A stretch of 64,000 nucleotides of DNA from Clavelina lepadiformis (GCF_947623445.1 NC_135243.1:19290479-19354478); one strand, 5' to 3'; counted from the stretch's first letter, positions 47,400 through 60,403 are shown. Numbers and translations are program-made. The notes: generated by a model not told the origin, from the letters alone.

Positions 47400-47471
47400 T
47401 TCCCAGACCGGGAATCGAACCCGGGCCGCCTGGGTGAGAGCCAGTAATCCTGACCACTAGACCATATGGGA
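47400..47471 (-). pseudogene. tRNA-Glu copy 17
   Basis: C27A and an acceptor mismatch at position 6. Confidence 0.6.
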
Positions 47472-47818
47472 ACTACGAAAGTCGTGTCTTTGGTCCAGTG
47501 AATAAAATGCGAAAACTTCACCATTCTTAAACGTTGAAAATTTTACCATTTTGAAGCATTTTCTAGCAATTTGGGAATTCTTGTTTCAAAAGTCTATTTG
47601 TGTGAGTTTATCACGACGTATTCCTCCCTGTAAAATAACAACAACCCTTAGTCCTTCCAAAACTTGTTTTTTAGGAAATCGAAAATTTCTCTTTTGGGGA
47701 CTAATAATGAAAATATTTTTTCCAGCTAATTTAAAATTAATGCATTGACAGGTAAGCGAATTCGGGCTGGCTGCGAGGCCGGCGTTAATTCTAACACTGA
47801 ACCAACATTGCATGTACT

Positions 47819-47890
47819 TTCCCAGACTGGGAATCGAACACGGGACGCCTGGGTGAGAGCCAGGAATCCAGACCACTAGACCATCTGGGA
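47819..47890 (-). pseudogene. tRNA-Glu copy 18
   Basis: D-stem change and two T-stem mismatches. Confidence 0.7.
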
Positions 47891-48237
47891 ACTACGAAAG
47901 TCGTATCTTTGGTCCAGTGAATAAAATGCGAAAACTTCACCATTCTTAAACGTTGAAAATTTTACCATTTTGAAGCATTTTCTAGCAATTTGGGAATTCT
48001 TGTTTCAAAAGTCTATTTGTGTGAGTTTATCACGACGTATTCCTCCCTGTAAAATAACAACAACCCTTAGTCCTTCCAAAACTTGTTTTTTAGGAAATCG
48101 AAAATTTCTCTTTTGGGGACTAATCATAAAAATATTTTTTCCAGCTAATTTAAAATTAATGCATTGACAGGTAAGCGAATTCGGGCTGGCTGCGAGGCCG
48201 GCGTTAATTCTACCACTGAACCAACATTGCATGCACT

Positions 48238-48309
48238 TTCCCAGACCGGGAAGCGAACCCGGGCCGCCTGGGTGAGAACCACTAATCCTGACCACTAGAC
48301 CATCTGGGA
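48238..48309 (-). pseudogene. tRNA-Glu copy 19, A58C
   Basis: A58C with mismatches at 27 and 28. Confidence 0.7.
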
Positions 48310-48656
48310 ACTACGAAAGTCGTATCTTTGGTCCAGTGAATAAAATCCGAAAACTTCACCAATCTTAAACGTTGAAAATTTTACCAGTTTCAAGTATTTT
48401 CTAGCAACTTGGGAATTCTTGTTTCAACAGTCTATTTGTGTTAGTTTATCACGACGTATTCCTCCCTGTAAAATAACAACAACCCTTAGTCCTTCCAAAA
48501 CTTGTTTATTAGGAAATCGAAAATTTCTCTTTTGGGGACTAATCATGAAAATATTTTTTCCAGCTAATTCAAAAGTAATGCATTGACAGGTAAGCGATTT
48601 CGAGCTGGCTGCGAGGCCGGCGTTAATTCTACCACTGAACCAACATTGCATGCACT

Positions 48657-48728
48657 TTCCCAGACCGGGAATCGGACCCGGGCCGCCTGGGTGAGAGCCA
48701 GGAATCCTGACCACTAGACCATCTGGGA
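48657..48728 (-). pseudogene. tRNA-Glu copy 20, T55C
   Basis: T55C only. Confidence 0.6.
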
Positions 48729-49076
48729 GCTACGAAAGTCGTGTCTTTGGTCAATTCAATAAAATGCGAAAACTTCACCATTCTTAAACGTTGAAAATTT
48801 TACCATTTTGAAGTATTTTCTAGCAACTTGGGAATTCTTGTTTCAAGAGTCTATTTGTGTGAGTCTATCACGACATATTCCTCCCTGTAAAATAACAACA
48901 ACCCTTAGTCCTTCCAAAACTTGTTTTTTAAGAAATCGAAAATTTCTCTTTTTTAGGACTAACAATGAAAATATTTTTTCCAGCTAATTCAAAAGTAATG
49001 CATTGACAGGTAAGCGATTTCGAGCTGGCTGCGAGGCCGGCGTTAATTCTACCACTGATGCAACATTGCATGCACT

Positions 49077-49148
49077 TTCCCAGACCGGGAATCGGACCCG
49101 GGCCGCCTGGGTGAGAGCCAGGAATCCTGCCCACTAGACCATCTGGGA
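49077..49148 (-). pseudogene. tRNA-Glu copy 21, T55C
   Basis: T55C plus a D-loop change. This unit is the one missing from the otherwise matching block 3.8 kb to the right. Confidence 0.65.
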
Positions 49149-49496
49149 GCTACGACAGTCGTGTCTTTGGTCCAGTGAATAATATGACAAAACTTCACCA
49201 TTCTTAAACGTTGAAAATTTTACCATTTTGAAGCATTTTCTAGCAACTTGGGAATTCTTGTTTCAAGAGTCTATTTGTGTGAGTTTATCACGACATATTC
49301 CTCCCTGTAAAATAACAACAACCCTTAGTCCTTCCAAAACTTGTTTATTAGGAAATCGAAAATTTCTCTTTTTTAGGACTAACAATGAAAATATTTTTTC
49401 CAGCTAATTCAAAATTAATGCATTGATAGGTAAGCGAATTCGGGCTGGCTGCGAAGCCGGCGTTAATTCTAACACTGAACCAACATTTCATGCACT

Positions 49497-49568
49497 TTCC
49501 CAGACCGGGAATCGAACCCGGGCCGCCTGGGTGAGAGCCAGGAATCCTGACCACTAGACCATCTGGGA
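49497..49568 (-). tRNA. tRNA-Glu (CTC), clean copy 22
   Basis: Identical to the clean copy at 41,307; the unit carries a TTTCATGC marker just downstream. Confidence 0.93.
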
Positions 49569-49915
49569 ACTACGAAAGTCGTGTCTTTGGTCCAGTGAAT
49601 AATATGCGAAAACTTCACCATTCTTAAACGTTGAAAATTTTACCATTTTGAAGCATTTTCTAGCAATTTGGGAATTCTTGTTTCAAAAGTCTATTTGTGT
49701 GAGTTTATCACGACGTATTCCTCTCTGTAAAATAACAACAACCCTTAGTCCTTCCAAAACTTGTTTTTTAGGAAATCGAAAATTTCTCTTTTGGGGACTA
49801 ATAATGAAAATATTTTTTCCAGCTAATTTAAAATTAATGCATTGACATGTAAGCGAATTCGGGCTGGCTGCGAGGCCGGCGTTAATTCTACCACTGAACC
49901 AACATTGCATGCACT

Positions 49916-49987
49916 TTTCCAGACCGGGAAGCGAACCCGGGCCGCCTGGGTGAGAACCAGTAATCCTGACCACTAGACCATCTGGGA
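49916..49987 (-). pseudogene. tRNA-Glu copy 23, A58C
   Basis: A58C, C27A and an acceptor mismatch, as copy 15. Confidence 0.7.
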
Positions 49988-50335
49988 ACTACGAAAGTCG
50001 TATCTTTGGTCCAGTCAATAATGTGCGAAAACTTCACCAATCTTAAACGTTGAAAATTTTACCATTTTGAAGTATTTTCTAGCAACTTGGGAATTCTTGT
50101 TTCAACAGTCTATTTGTGTGAGTTTATCACGACGTATTCCTCCCTGTAAAATAACAACAACCCTTAGTCCTTCCAAAACTTGTTTATTAGGAAATCGAAA
50201 ATTTCTCTTTCTTAGGACTAACAATGAAAATATTTTTTCCAGCTAATTCAAAAGTAATGCATTGACAGGTAAGCGATTTCGAGCTGGCTGCGAAGCCGGC
50301 GTTAATTCTAACACTGAACCAACATTGCATGCACT

Positions 50336-50407
50336 TTCCCAGACCGGGAATCGAACCCGGGCCGCTTGGGTGAGAGCCAGGAATCCTGACCACTAGACCA
50401 TCTGGGA
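50336..50407 (-). tRNA. tRNA-Glu (CTC), copy 24, one stem mismatch
   Basis: One anticodon-stem mismatch (28-42, C-A); both boxes intact. Confidence 0.6.
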
Positions 50408-50756
50408 GCTACGAAAGTCGTGTCTTTGGTCCATTCAATAAAATGCGAAAACTTCACCATTCTTAAACGTTGAAAATTTTACCATTTTGAAGTATTTTCT
50501 AGCAACTTGGGAATTCTTGTTTCAAGAGTCTATTTGTGTGAGTTTATCACGACATATTCCTCCCTGTAAAATAACAACAACCCTTAGTCCTCCCAAAACT
50601 TGTTTATTAGGAAATCGAAAATTTCTCTTTTTTAGGACTAACAATGAAAATATTTTTTCCAGCTAATTCAAAAGTAATGCATTGACAGGTAAGCGATTTC
50701 GAGCTGGCTGCGAAGCCGGCGTTAATTCTAACACTGAACCAACATTGCATGCACTT

Positions 50757-50828
50757 TCCCCAGACCGGGAATCGAACCCGGGCCGCCTGGGTGAGAGCCA
50801 GGAATCCTGACCACCAGACCATCTGGGA
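50757..50828 (-). pseudogene. tRNA-Glu copy 25, A14G
   Basis: A14G and T1-G wobble, as copy 16. Confidence 0.6.
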
Positions 50829-51176
50829 ACTACGAAAGTCGTGTCTTTGGTCCAGTGAATAATATGCGAAAACTTCACCATTCTTAAACGTTGAAAATTT
50901 TACCATTTTGAAACATTTTCTAGCAACTTGGGCATTCTTGTTTCAACAGTCTATTTGTGTGAGTCTATCACGACATATTCCTCCCTGTAAAATAACAACA
51001 ACCCTTAGTCCTTCCAAAACTTGTTTTTTAGGAAATCGAAAATTTCTCTTTTTTAGGACTAACAATGAAAATATTTTTTCCAGCTAATTCAAAATTAATG
51101 CATTGATAGGTAAGCGAATTCGGGCTGGCTGCGAGGCCGGCGTTAATTCTAACACTGAACCAACATTGCATGCACT

Positions 51177-51248
51177 TTCCCAGACCGGGAATCGAACCCG
51201 GGCCGCCTGGGTGAGAGCCAGTAATCCTGACCACTAGACCATATGGGA
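51177..51248 (-). pseudogene. tRNA-Glu copy 26
   Basis: As copy 17: C27A and an acceptor mismatch. Confidence 0.6.
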
Positions 51249-51595
51249 ACTACGAAAGTCGTGTCTTTGGTCCAGTGAATAAAATGCGAAAACTTCACCA
51301 TTCTTAAACGTTGAAAATTTTACCATTTTGAAGCATTTTCTAGCAATTTGGGAATTCTTGTTTCAAAAGTCTATTTGTGTGAGTTTATCACGACGTATTC
51401 CTCCCTGTAAAATAACAACAACCCTTAGTCCTTCCAAAACTTGTTTTTTAGGAAATCGAAAATTTCTCTTTTGGGGACTAATAATGAAAATATTTTTTCC
51501 AGCTAATTTAAAATTAATGCATTGACAGGTAAGCGAATTCGGGCTGGCTGCGAGGCCGGCGTTAATTCTAACACTGAACCAACATTGCATGTACT

Positions 51596-51667
51596 TTCCC
51601 AGACTGGGAATCGAACACGGGACGCCTGGGTGAGAGCCAGGAATCCAGACCACTAGACCATCTGGGA
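51596..51667 (-). pseudogene. tRNA-Glu copy 27
   Basis: As copy 18: D- and T-stem changes. Confidence 0.7.
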
Positions 51668-52014
51668 ACTACGAAAGTCGTATCTTTGGTCCAGTGAATA
51701 AAATGCGAAAACTTCACCATTCTTAAACGTTGAAAATTTTACCATTTTGAAGCATTTTCTAGCAATTTGGGAATTCTTGTTTCAAAAGTCTATTTGTGTG
51801 AGTTTATCACGACGTATTCCTCCCTGTAAAATAACAACAACCCTTAGTCCTTCCAAAACTTGTTTTTTAGGAAATCGAAAATTTCTCTTTTGGGGACTAA
51901 TCATAAAAATATTTTTTCCAGCTAATTTAAAATTAATGCATTGACAGGTAAGCGAATTCGGGCTGGCTGCGAGGCCGGCGTTAATTCTACCACTGAACCA
52001 ACATTGCATGCACT

Positions 52015-52086
52015 TTCCCAGACCGGGAAGCGAACCCGGGCCGCCTGGGTGAGAACCACTAATCCTGACCACTAGACCATCTGGGA
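52015..52086 (-). pseudogene. tRNA-Glu copy 28, A58C
   Basis: As copy 19. Confidence 0.7.
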
Positions 52087-52433
52087 ACTACGAAAGTCGT
52101 ATCTTTGGTCCAGTGAATAAAATCCGAAAACTTCACCAATCTTAAACGTTGAAAATTTTACCAGTTTCAAGTATTTTCTAGCAACTTGGGAATTCTTGTT
52201 TCAACAGTCTATTTGTGTTAGTTTATCACGACGTATTCCTCCCTGTAAAATAACAACAACCCTTAGTCCTTCCAAAACTTGTTTATTAGGAAATCGAAAA
52301 TTTCTCTTTTGGGGACTAATCATGAAAATATTTTTTCCAGCTAATTCAAAAGTAATGCATTGACAGGTAAGCGATTTCGAGCTGGCTGCGAGGCCGGCGT
52401 TAATTCTACCACTGAACCAACATTGCATGCACT

Positions 52434-52505
52434 TTCCCAGACCGGGAATCGGACCCGGGCCGCCTGGGTGAGAGCCAGGAATCCTGACCACTAGACCATC
52501 TGGGA
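52434..52505 (-). pseudogene. tRNA-Glu copy 29, T55C
   Basis: T55C only. Confidence 0.6.
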
Positions 52506-52853
52506 GCTACGAAAGTCGTGTCTTTGGTCAATTCAATAAAATGCGAAAACTTCACCATTCTTAAACGTTGAAAATTTTACCATTTTGAAGTATTTTCTAG
52601 CAACTTGGGAATTCTTGTTTCAAGAGTCTATTTGTGTGAGTCTATCACGACATATTCCTCCCTGTAAAATAACAACAACCCTTAGTCCTTCCAAAACTTG
52701 TTTTTTAAGAAATCGAAAATTTCTCTTTTTTAGGACTAACAATGAAAATATTTTTTCCAGCTAATTCAAAATTAATGCATTGATAGGTAAGCGAATTCGG
52801 GCTGGCTGCGAAGCCGGCGTTAATTCTAACACTGAACCAACATTTCATGCACT

Positions 52854-52925
52854 TTCCCAGACCGGGAATCGAACCCGGGCCGCCTGGGTGAGAGCCAGGA
52901 ATCCTGACCACTAGACCATCTGGGA
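52854..52925 (-). tRNA. tRNA-Glu (CTC), clean copy 30
   Basis: Identical to the clean copy at 41,307; shares the TTTCATGC marker with copy 22. Confidence 0.93.
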
Positions 52926-53272
52926 ACTACGAAAGTCGTGTCTTTGGTCCAGTGAATAATATGCGAAAACTTCACCATTCTTAAACGTTGAAAATTTTAC
53001 CATTTTGAAGCATTTTCTAGCAATTTGGGAATTCTTGTTTCAAAAGTCTATTTGTGTGAGTTTATCACGACGTATTCCTCTCTGTAAAATAACAACAACC
53101 CTTAGTCCTTCCAAAACTTGTTTTTTAGGAAATCGAAAATTTCTCTTTTGGGGACTAATAATGAAAATATTTTTTCCAGCTAATTTAAAATTAATGCATT
53201 GACAGGTAAGCGAATTCGGGCAGGCTGCGAGGCCGGCGTTAATTCTAACACTGAACCAACATTGCATGCACT

Positions 53273-53344
53273 TTCCCAGATTGGGAATCGAACCCGGGAC
53301 GCCTGCGTGAGAGCCAGGAATCCTGACCACTAGACCATCTGGGA
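53273..53344 (-). pseudogene. tRNA-Glu copy 31
   Basis: The pair closing the anticodon loop is broken (39G) and the T stem is altered. Confidence 0.65.
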
Positions 53345-53691
53345 ACTACGAAAGTCGTATCTTTGGTCCAGTGAATAAAATGCGAAAACTTCACCATTCT
53401 TAAACGTTGAAAATTTTACCATTTTGAAGCATTTTCAAGCAACTTGGGCATTCTTGTTTCAAAAGTCTATTTGTGTGAGTTTATCACAACGTATTCCTCC
53501 CTGTAAAATAACAACAACCCTTAGTCCTTCCAAAACTTGTTTTTTAGGAAATCGAAAATTTCTCTTTTGGGGACTAATCATGAAAATATTTTTTCCAGCT
53601 AATTTAAAATTAATGCATTGACAGGTAAGCGAATTCGGGCTGGCTGCGAGGCCGGCGTTAACTCTAACACTGAACCAACATTGCATGCACT

Positions 53692-53763
53692 TTCCCAGAC
53701 CGGGAATCGAACCCGGGCCGCCTGGGTGAGAGCCAGGAATCCTGACCACTAGACCATCTGGGA
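53692..53763 (-). tRNA. tRNA-Glu (CTC), clean copy 32
   Basis: Identical to the clean copy at 41,307; the unit matches that of copy 10. Confidence 0.93.
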
Positions 53764-54110
53764 GCTACGACAGTCGTGTCTTTGGTCCAGTGAATAATAT
53801 GCGAAAACTTCACCATTCTTAAACGTTGAAAATTTTACCATTTTGAAGCATTTTCTAGCAACTTGGGAATTCTTGTTTCAAGAGTCTATTTGTGTGAGTT
53901 TATCACGACGTATTCCTCCCTGTGAAATAACAACAACCTTTAGTCCTTCCAAAACTTGTTTTTTAGGAAATCGAAAATTTCTCTTTTGGGGACTAATCAT
54001 GAAAATATATTTTCCAGCTAATTTAAAATTAATGCATTGACATGTTAGCGAATTCGGGCTGGCTGCGAAGCCGGCGTTAATTCTACCACTGAACCAACAT
54101 TGCATGCACT

Positions 54111-54182
54111 TTCCCAGACCGGGAAGCGAACCCGGGCCGCCTGGGTGAGAACCAGTAATCCTGACCACTAGACCATCTGGGA
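54111..54182 (-). pseudogene. tRNA-Glu copy 33, A58C
   Basis: A58C and C27A, as copy 11. Confidence 0.65.
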
Positions 54183-54530
54183 ACTACGAAAGTCGTATCT
54201 TTGGTCCAGTCAATAATGTGCGAAAACTTCACCAATCTTAAACGTTGAAAATTTTACCATTTTGAAGTATTTTCTAGCAACTTGGGAATTCTTGTTTCAA
54301 GAGTCTATTTGTGTGAGTTTATCACGACGTATTCCTCCCTGTAAAATAACAACAACCCTTAGTCCTTCCAAAACTTGTTTTTTAGGAAATCGAAAATATC
54401 TCTTTTTTAGTACTAACAATGAAAATATTTTTTCCACCTAATTCAAAATTAATGCATTGATAGGTAAGCGAATTCGGGCTGGCTGCGAAGCCGCCGTTAA
54501 TTCTAACACTGAACCAACATTTCATGCACT

Positions 54531-54602
54531 TTCCCAGACCGGGAATCGAACCCGGGCCGCCTGGGTGAGAGCCAGGAATCCTGACCACTAGACCATCTGG
54601 GA
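54531..54602 (-). tRNA. tRNA-Glu (CTC), clean copy 34
   Basis: Clean over 72 nt; its unit straddles the boundary between the two 5,034-bp blocks. Confidence 0.93.
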
Positions 54603-54949
54603 ACTACGAAAGTCGTGTCTTTGGTCCAGTGAATAATATGCGAAAACTTCACCATTCTTAAACGTTGAAAATTTTACCATTTTGAAGCATTTTCTAGCAA
54701 TTTGGGAATTCTTGTTTCAAAAGTCTATTTGTGTGAGTTTATCACGACGTATTCCTCTCTGTAAAATAACAACAACCCTTAGTCCTTCCAAAACTTGTTT
54801 TTTAGGAAATCGAAAATTTCTCTTTTGGGGACTAATAATGAAAATATTTTTTCCAGCTAATTTAAAATTAATGCATTGACATGTAAGCGAATTCGGGCTG
54901 GCTGCGAGGCCGGCGTTAATTCTACCACTGAACCAACATTGCATGCACT

Positions 54950-55021
54950 TTTCCAGACCGGGAAGCGAACCCGGGCCGCCTGGGTGAGAACCAGTAATCC
55001 TGACCACTAGACCATCTGGGA
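54950..55021 (-). pseudogene. tRNA-Glu copy 35, A58C
   Basis: As copy 23, one 5,034-bp period away. Confidence 0.7.
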
Positions 55022-55369
55022 ACTACGAAAGTCGTATCTTTGGTCCAGTCAATAATGTGCGAAAACTTCACCAATCTTAAACGTTGAAAATTTTACCATT
55101 TTGAAGTATTTTCTAGCAACTTGGGAATTCTTGTTTCAACAGTCTATTTGTGTGAGTTTATCACGACGTATTCCTCCCTGTAAAATAACAACAACCCTTA
55201 GTCCTTCCAAAACTTGTTTATTAGGAAATCGAAAATTTCTCTTTCTTAGGACTAACAATGAAAATATTTTTTCCAGCTAATTCAAAAGTAATGCATTGAC
55301 AGGTAAGCGATTTCGAGCTGGCTGCGAAGCCGGCGTTAATTCTAACACTGAACCAACATTGCATGCACT

Positions 55370-55441
55370 TTCCCAGACCGGGAATCGAACCCGGGCCGCT
55401 TGGGTGAGAGCCAGGAATCCTGACCACTAGACCATCTGGGA
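55370..55441 (-). tRNA. tRNA-Glu (CTC), copy 36, one stem mismatch
   Basis: As copy 24: C-A mismatch at 28-42. Confidence 0.6.
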
Positions 55442-55790
55442 GCTACGAAAGTCGTGTCTTTGGTCCATTCAATAAAATGCGAAAACTTCACCATTCTTAA
55501 ACGTTGAAAATTTTACCATTTTGAAGTATTTTCTAGCAACTTGGGAATTCTTGTTTCAAGAGTCTATTTGTGTGAGTTTATCACGACATATTCCTCCCTG
55601 TAAAATAACAACAACCCTTAGTCCTCCCAAAACTTGTTTATTAGGAAATCGAAAATTTCTCTTTTTTAGGACTAACAATGAAAATATTTTTTCCAGCTAA
55701 TTCAAAAGTAATGCATTGACAGGTAAGCGATTTCGAGCTGGCTGCGAAGCCGGCGATAATTCTAACACTGAACCAACATTGCATGCACTT

Positions 55791-55862
55791 TCCCCAGACC
55801 GGGAATCGAACCCGGGCCGCCTGGGTGAGAGCCAGGAATCCTGACCACCAGACCATCTGGGA
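55791..55862 (-). pseudogene. tRNA-Glu copy 37, A14G
   Basis: As copy 25. Confidence 0.6.
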
Positions 55863-56210
55863 ACTACGAAAGTCGTGTCTTTGGTCCAGTGAATAATATG
55901 CGAAAACTTCACCATTCTTAAACGTTGAAAATTTTACCATTTTGAAACATTTTCTAGCAACTTGGGCATTCTTGTTTCAACAGTCTATTTGTGTGAGTCT
56001 ATCACGACATATTCCTCCCTGTAAAATAACAACAACCCTTAGTCCTTCCAAAACTTGTTTTTTAGGAAATCGAAAATTTCTCTTTTTTAGGACTAACAAT
56101 GAAAATATTTTTTCCAGCTAATTCAAAATTAATGCATTGATAGGTAAGCGAATTCGGGCTGGCTGCGAGGCCGGCGTTAATTCTAACACTGAACCAACAT
56201 TGCATGCACT

Positions 56211-56282
56211 TTCCCAGACCGGGAATCGAACCCGGGCCGCCTGGGTGAGAGCCAGTAATCCTGACCACTAGACCATATGGGA
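56211..56282 (-). pseudogene. tRNA-Glu copy 38
   Basis: As copy 26. Confidence 0.6.
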
Positions 56283-56629
56283 ACTACGAAAGTCGTGTCT
56301 TTGGTCCAGTGAATAAAATGCGAAAACTTCACCATTCTTAAACGTTGAAAATTTTACCATTTTGAAGCATTTTCTAGCAATTTGGGAATTCTTGTTTCAA
56401 AAGTCTATTTGTGTGAGTTTATCACGACGTATTCCTCCCTGTAAAATAACAACAACCCTTAGTCCTTCCAAAACTTGTTTTTTAGGAAATCGAAAATTTC
56501 TCTTTTGGGGACTAATAATGAAAATATTTTTTCCAGCTAATTTAAAATTAATGCATTGACAGGTAAGCGAATTCGGGCTGGCTGCGAGGCCGGCGTTAAT
56601 TCTAACACTGAACCAACATTGCATGTACT

Positions 56630-56701
56630 TTCCCAGACTGGGAATCGAACACGGGACGCCTGGGTGAGAGCCAGGAATCCAGACAACTAGACCATCTGGG
56701 A
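56630..56701 (-). pseudogene. tRNA-Glu copy 39
   Basis: As copy 27 with one further D-loop change at 56,685. Confidence 0.7.
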
Positions 56702-57048
56702 ACTACGAAAGTCGTATCTTTGGTCCAGTGAATAAAATGCGAAAACTTCACCATTCTTAAACGTTGAAAATTTTACCATTTTGAAGCATTTTCTAGCAAT
56801 TTGGGAATTCTTGTTTCAAAAGTCTATTTGTGTGAGTTTATCACGACGTATTCCTCCCTGTAAAATAACAACAACCCTTAGTCCTTCCAAAACTTGTTTT
56901 TTAGGAAATCGAAAATTTCTCTTTTGGGGACTAATCATAAAAATATTTTTTCCAGCTAATTTAAAATTAATGCATTGACAGGTAAGCGAATTCGGGCTGG
57001 CTGCGAGGCCGGCGTTAATTCTACCACTGAACCAACATTGCATGCACT

Positions 57049-57120
57049 TTCCCAGACCGGGAAGCGAACCCGGGCCGCCTGGGTGAGAACCACTAATCCT
57101 GACCACTAGACCATCTGGGA
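57049..57120 (-). pseudogene. tRNA-Glu copy 40, A58C
   Basis: As copy 28. Confidence 0.7.
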
Positions 57121-57467
57121 ACTACGAAAGTCGTATCTTTGGTCCAGTGAATAAAATCCGAAAACTTCACCAATCTTAAACGTTGAAAATTTTACCAGTT
57201 TCAAGTATTTTCTAGCAACTTGGGAATTCTTGTTTCAACAGTCTATTTGTGTTAGTTTATCACGACGTATTCCTCCCTGTAAAATAACAACAACCCTTAG
57301 TCCTTCCAAAACTTGTTTATTAGGAAATCGAAAATTTCTCTTTTGGGGACTAATCATGAAAATATTTTTTCCAGCTAATTCAAAAGTAATGCATTGACAG
57401 GTAAGCGATTTCGAGCTGGCTGCGAGGCCGGCGTTAATTCTACCACTGAACCAACATTGCATGCACT

Positions 57468-57539
57468 TTCCCAGACCGGGAATCGGACCCGGGCCGCCTG
57501 GGTGAGAGCCAGGAATCCTGACCACTAGACCATCTGGGA
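57468..57539 (-). pseudogene. tRNA-Glu copy 41, T55C
   Basis: As copy 29. Confidence 0.6.
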
Positions 57540-57887
57540 GCTACGAAAGTCGTGTCTTTGGTCAATTCAATAAAATGCGAAAACTTCACCATTCTTAAAC
57601 GTTGAAAATTTTACCATTTTGAAGTATTTTCTAGCAACTTGGGAATTCTTGTTTCAAGAGTCTATTTGTGTGAGTCTATCACGACATATTCCTCCCTGTA
57701 AAATAACAACAACCCTTAGTCCTTCCAAAACTTGTTTTTTAAGAAATCGAAAATTTCTCTTTTTTAGGACTAACAATGAAAATATTTTTTCCAGCTAATT
57801 CAAAATTAATGCATTGATAGGTAAGCGAATTCGGGCTGGCTGCGAAGCCGGCGTTAATTCTAACACTGAACCAACATTTCATGCACT

Positions 57888-57959
57888 TTCCCAGACCGGG
57901 AATCGAACCCGGGCCGCCTGGGTGAGAGCCAGGAATCCTGACCACTAGACCATCTGGGA
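57888..57959 (-). tRNA. tRNA-Glu (CTC), clean copy 42
   Basis: Identical to copy 30, one 5,034-bp period away. Confidence 0.93.
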
Positions 57960-58306
57960 ACTACGAAAGTCGTGTCTTTGGTCCAGTGAATAATATGCGA
58001 AAACTTCACCATTCTTAAACGTTGAAAATTTTACCATTTTGAAGCAATTTCTAGCAATTTGGGAATTCTTGTTTCAAAAGTCTATTTGTGTGAGTTTATC
58101 ACGACGTATTCCTCTCTGTAAAATAACAACAACCCTTAGTCCTTCCAAAACTTGTTTTTTAGGAAATCGAAAATTTCTCTTTTGGGGACTAATAATGAAA
58201 ATATTTTTTCCAGCTAATTTAAAATTAATGCATTGACAGGTAAGCGAATTCGGGCAGGCTGCGAGGCCGGCGTTAATTCTAACACTGAACCAACATTGCA
58301 TGCACT

Positions 58307-58378
58307 TTCCCAGATTGGGAATCGAACCCGGGACGCCTGCGTGAGAGCCAGGAATCCTGACCACTAGACCATCTGGGA
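58307..58378 (-). pseudogene. tRNA-Glu copy 43
   Basis: As copy 31. Confidence 0.65.
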
Positions 58379-58725
58379 ACTACGAAAGTCGTATCTTTGG
58401 TCCAGTGAATAAAATGCGAAAACTTCACCATTCTTAAACGTTGAAAATTTTACCATTTTGAAGCATTTTCAAGCAACTTGGGCATTCTTGTTTCAAAAGT
58501 CTATTTGTGTGAGTTTATCACAACGTATTCCTCCCTGTAAAATAACAACAACCCTTAGTCCTTCCAAAACTTGTTTTTTAGGAAATCGAAAATTTCTCTT
58601 TTGGGGACTAATCATGAAAATATTTTTTCCAGCTAATTTAAAATTAATGCATTGACAGGTAAGCGAATTCGGGCTGGCTGCGAGGCCGGCGTTAACTCTA
58701 ACACTGAACCAACATTGCATGCACT

Positions 58726-58797
58726 TTCCCAGACCGGGAATCGAACCCGGGCCGCCTGGGTGAGAGCCAGGAATCCTGACCACTAGACCATCTGGGA
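58726..58797 (-). tRNA. tRNA-Glu (CTC), clean copy 44
   Basis: Identical to copy 32, one 5,034-bp period away. Confidence 0.93.
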
Positions 58798-59144
58798 GCT
58801 ACGACAGTCGTGTCTTTGGTCCAGTGAATAATATGCGAAAACTTCACCATTCTTAAACGTTGAAAATTTTACCATTTTGAAGCATTTTCTAGCAACTTGG
58901 GAATTCTTGTTTCAAGAGTCTATTTGTGTGAGTTTATCACGACGTATTCCTCCCTGTGAAATAACAACAACCTTTAGTCCTTCCAAAACTTGTTTTTTAG
59001 GAAATCGAAAATTTCTCTTTTGGGGACTAATCATGAAAATATATTTTCCAGCTAATTTAAAATTAATGCATTGACATGTTAGCGAATTCGGGCTGGCTGC
59101 GAAGCCGGCGTTAATTCTACCACTGAACCAACATTGCATGCACT

Positions 59145-59216
59145 TTCCCAGACCGGGAAGCGAACCCGGGCCGCCTGGGTGAGAACCAGTAATCCTGACC
59201 ACTAGACCATCTGGGA
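59145..59216 (-). pseudogene. tRNA-Glu copy 45, A58C
   Basis: As copy 33. Confidence 0.65.
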
Positions 59217-59565
59217 ACTACGAAAGTCGTATCTTTGGTCCAGTCAATAATGTGCGAAAACTTCACCAATCTTAAACGTTGAAAATTTTACCATTTTGAA
59301 GTATTTTCTAGCAACTTGGGAATTCTTGTTTCAAGAGTCTATTTGTGTGAGTTTATCACGACGTATTCCTCCCTGTAAAATAACAACAACCCTTAGTCCT
59401 TCCAAAACTTGTTTTTTAGGAAATCGAAAATATCTCTTTTTTAGTACTAACAATGAAAATATTTTTTCCACCTAATTCAAAATTAATGCATTGATAGGTA
59501 AGCGATTTCGAGCTGGCTGCGAAGCCGGCGTTAATTCTAACACTGAACCAACATTGCATGCACTT

Positions 59566-59637
59566 TCCCCAGACCGGGAATCGAACCCGGGCCGCCTGGG
59601 TGAGAGCCAGGAATCCTGACCACTAGACCATCTGGGA
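59566..59637 (-). tRNA. tRNA-Glu (CTC), near-clean copy 46
   Basis: Clean except for the T1-G wobble, as copy 13. Confidence 0.8.
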
Positions 59638-59984
59638 ACTACGAAAGTCGTGTCTTTGGTCCAGTGAATAATATGCGAAAACTTCACCATTCTTAAACGT
59701 TGAAAATTTTACCATTTTGAAGCATTTTCTAGCAACTTGGGAATTCTTGTTTCAAAAGTCTATTTGTGTGAGTTTATCACGACGTATTCCTCCCTGTAAA
59801 ATAACAACAACCCTTAGTCCTTTCAAAACTTTTTTTTTAGGAAATCGAAAATTTCTCTTTTGGGGACTAATAATGAAAATATTTTTTCCAGCTAATTTAA
59901 AATTAATGCATTGACAGGTAAGCGAATTCGGGCAGGCTGCGAGGCCGGCGTTAATTCTAACACTGAACCAACATTGCATGCACT

Positions 59985-60056
59985 TTCCCAGACTGGGAAT
60001 CGAACCCGGGACGCCTGGGTGAGAGCCAGGAATCCTGACCACTAGACCATCTGGGA
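59985..60056 (-). tRNA. tRNA-Glu (CTC), copy 47, one T-stem mismatch
   Basis: As copy 14. Confidence 0.6.
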
Positions 60057-60403
60057 ACTACGAAAGTCGTATCTTTGGTCCAGTGAATAAAATGCGAAAA
60101 CTTCACCATTCTTAAACGTTGAAAATTTTACTATTTTGAAGCATTTTCAAGCAACTTGGGCATTCTTGTTTCAAAAGTCTATTTGTGTGAGTTTATCACA
60201 ACGTATTCCTCCCTGTAAAATAACAACAACCCTTAGTCCTTCCAAAACTTGTTTTTTAGGAAATCGAAAATTTCTCTTTTGGGGACTAATAATGAAAATA
60301 TTTTTTCCAGCTAATTTAAAATTAATGCATTGACATGTAAGCGAATTCGGGCTGGCTGCGAGGCCGGCGTTAATTCTACCACTGAACCAACATTGCATGC
60401 ACT

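Larger units (their letters stand above)
49437..59504 (-). repeat. Two tandem 5,034-bp higher-order repeats (12 units each)
   Basis: Block A (about 49,437-54,470) and block B (about 54,471-59,504) match unit for unit: copies 23-34 against 35-46. By eye I noticed only a handful of base differences (for example at 55,756, 56,685 and 58,046). Confidence 0.88.
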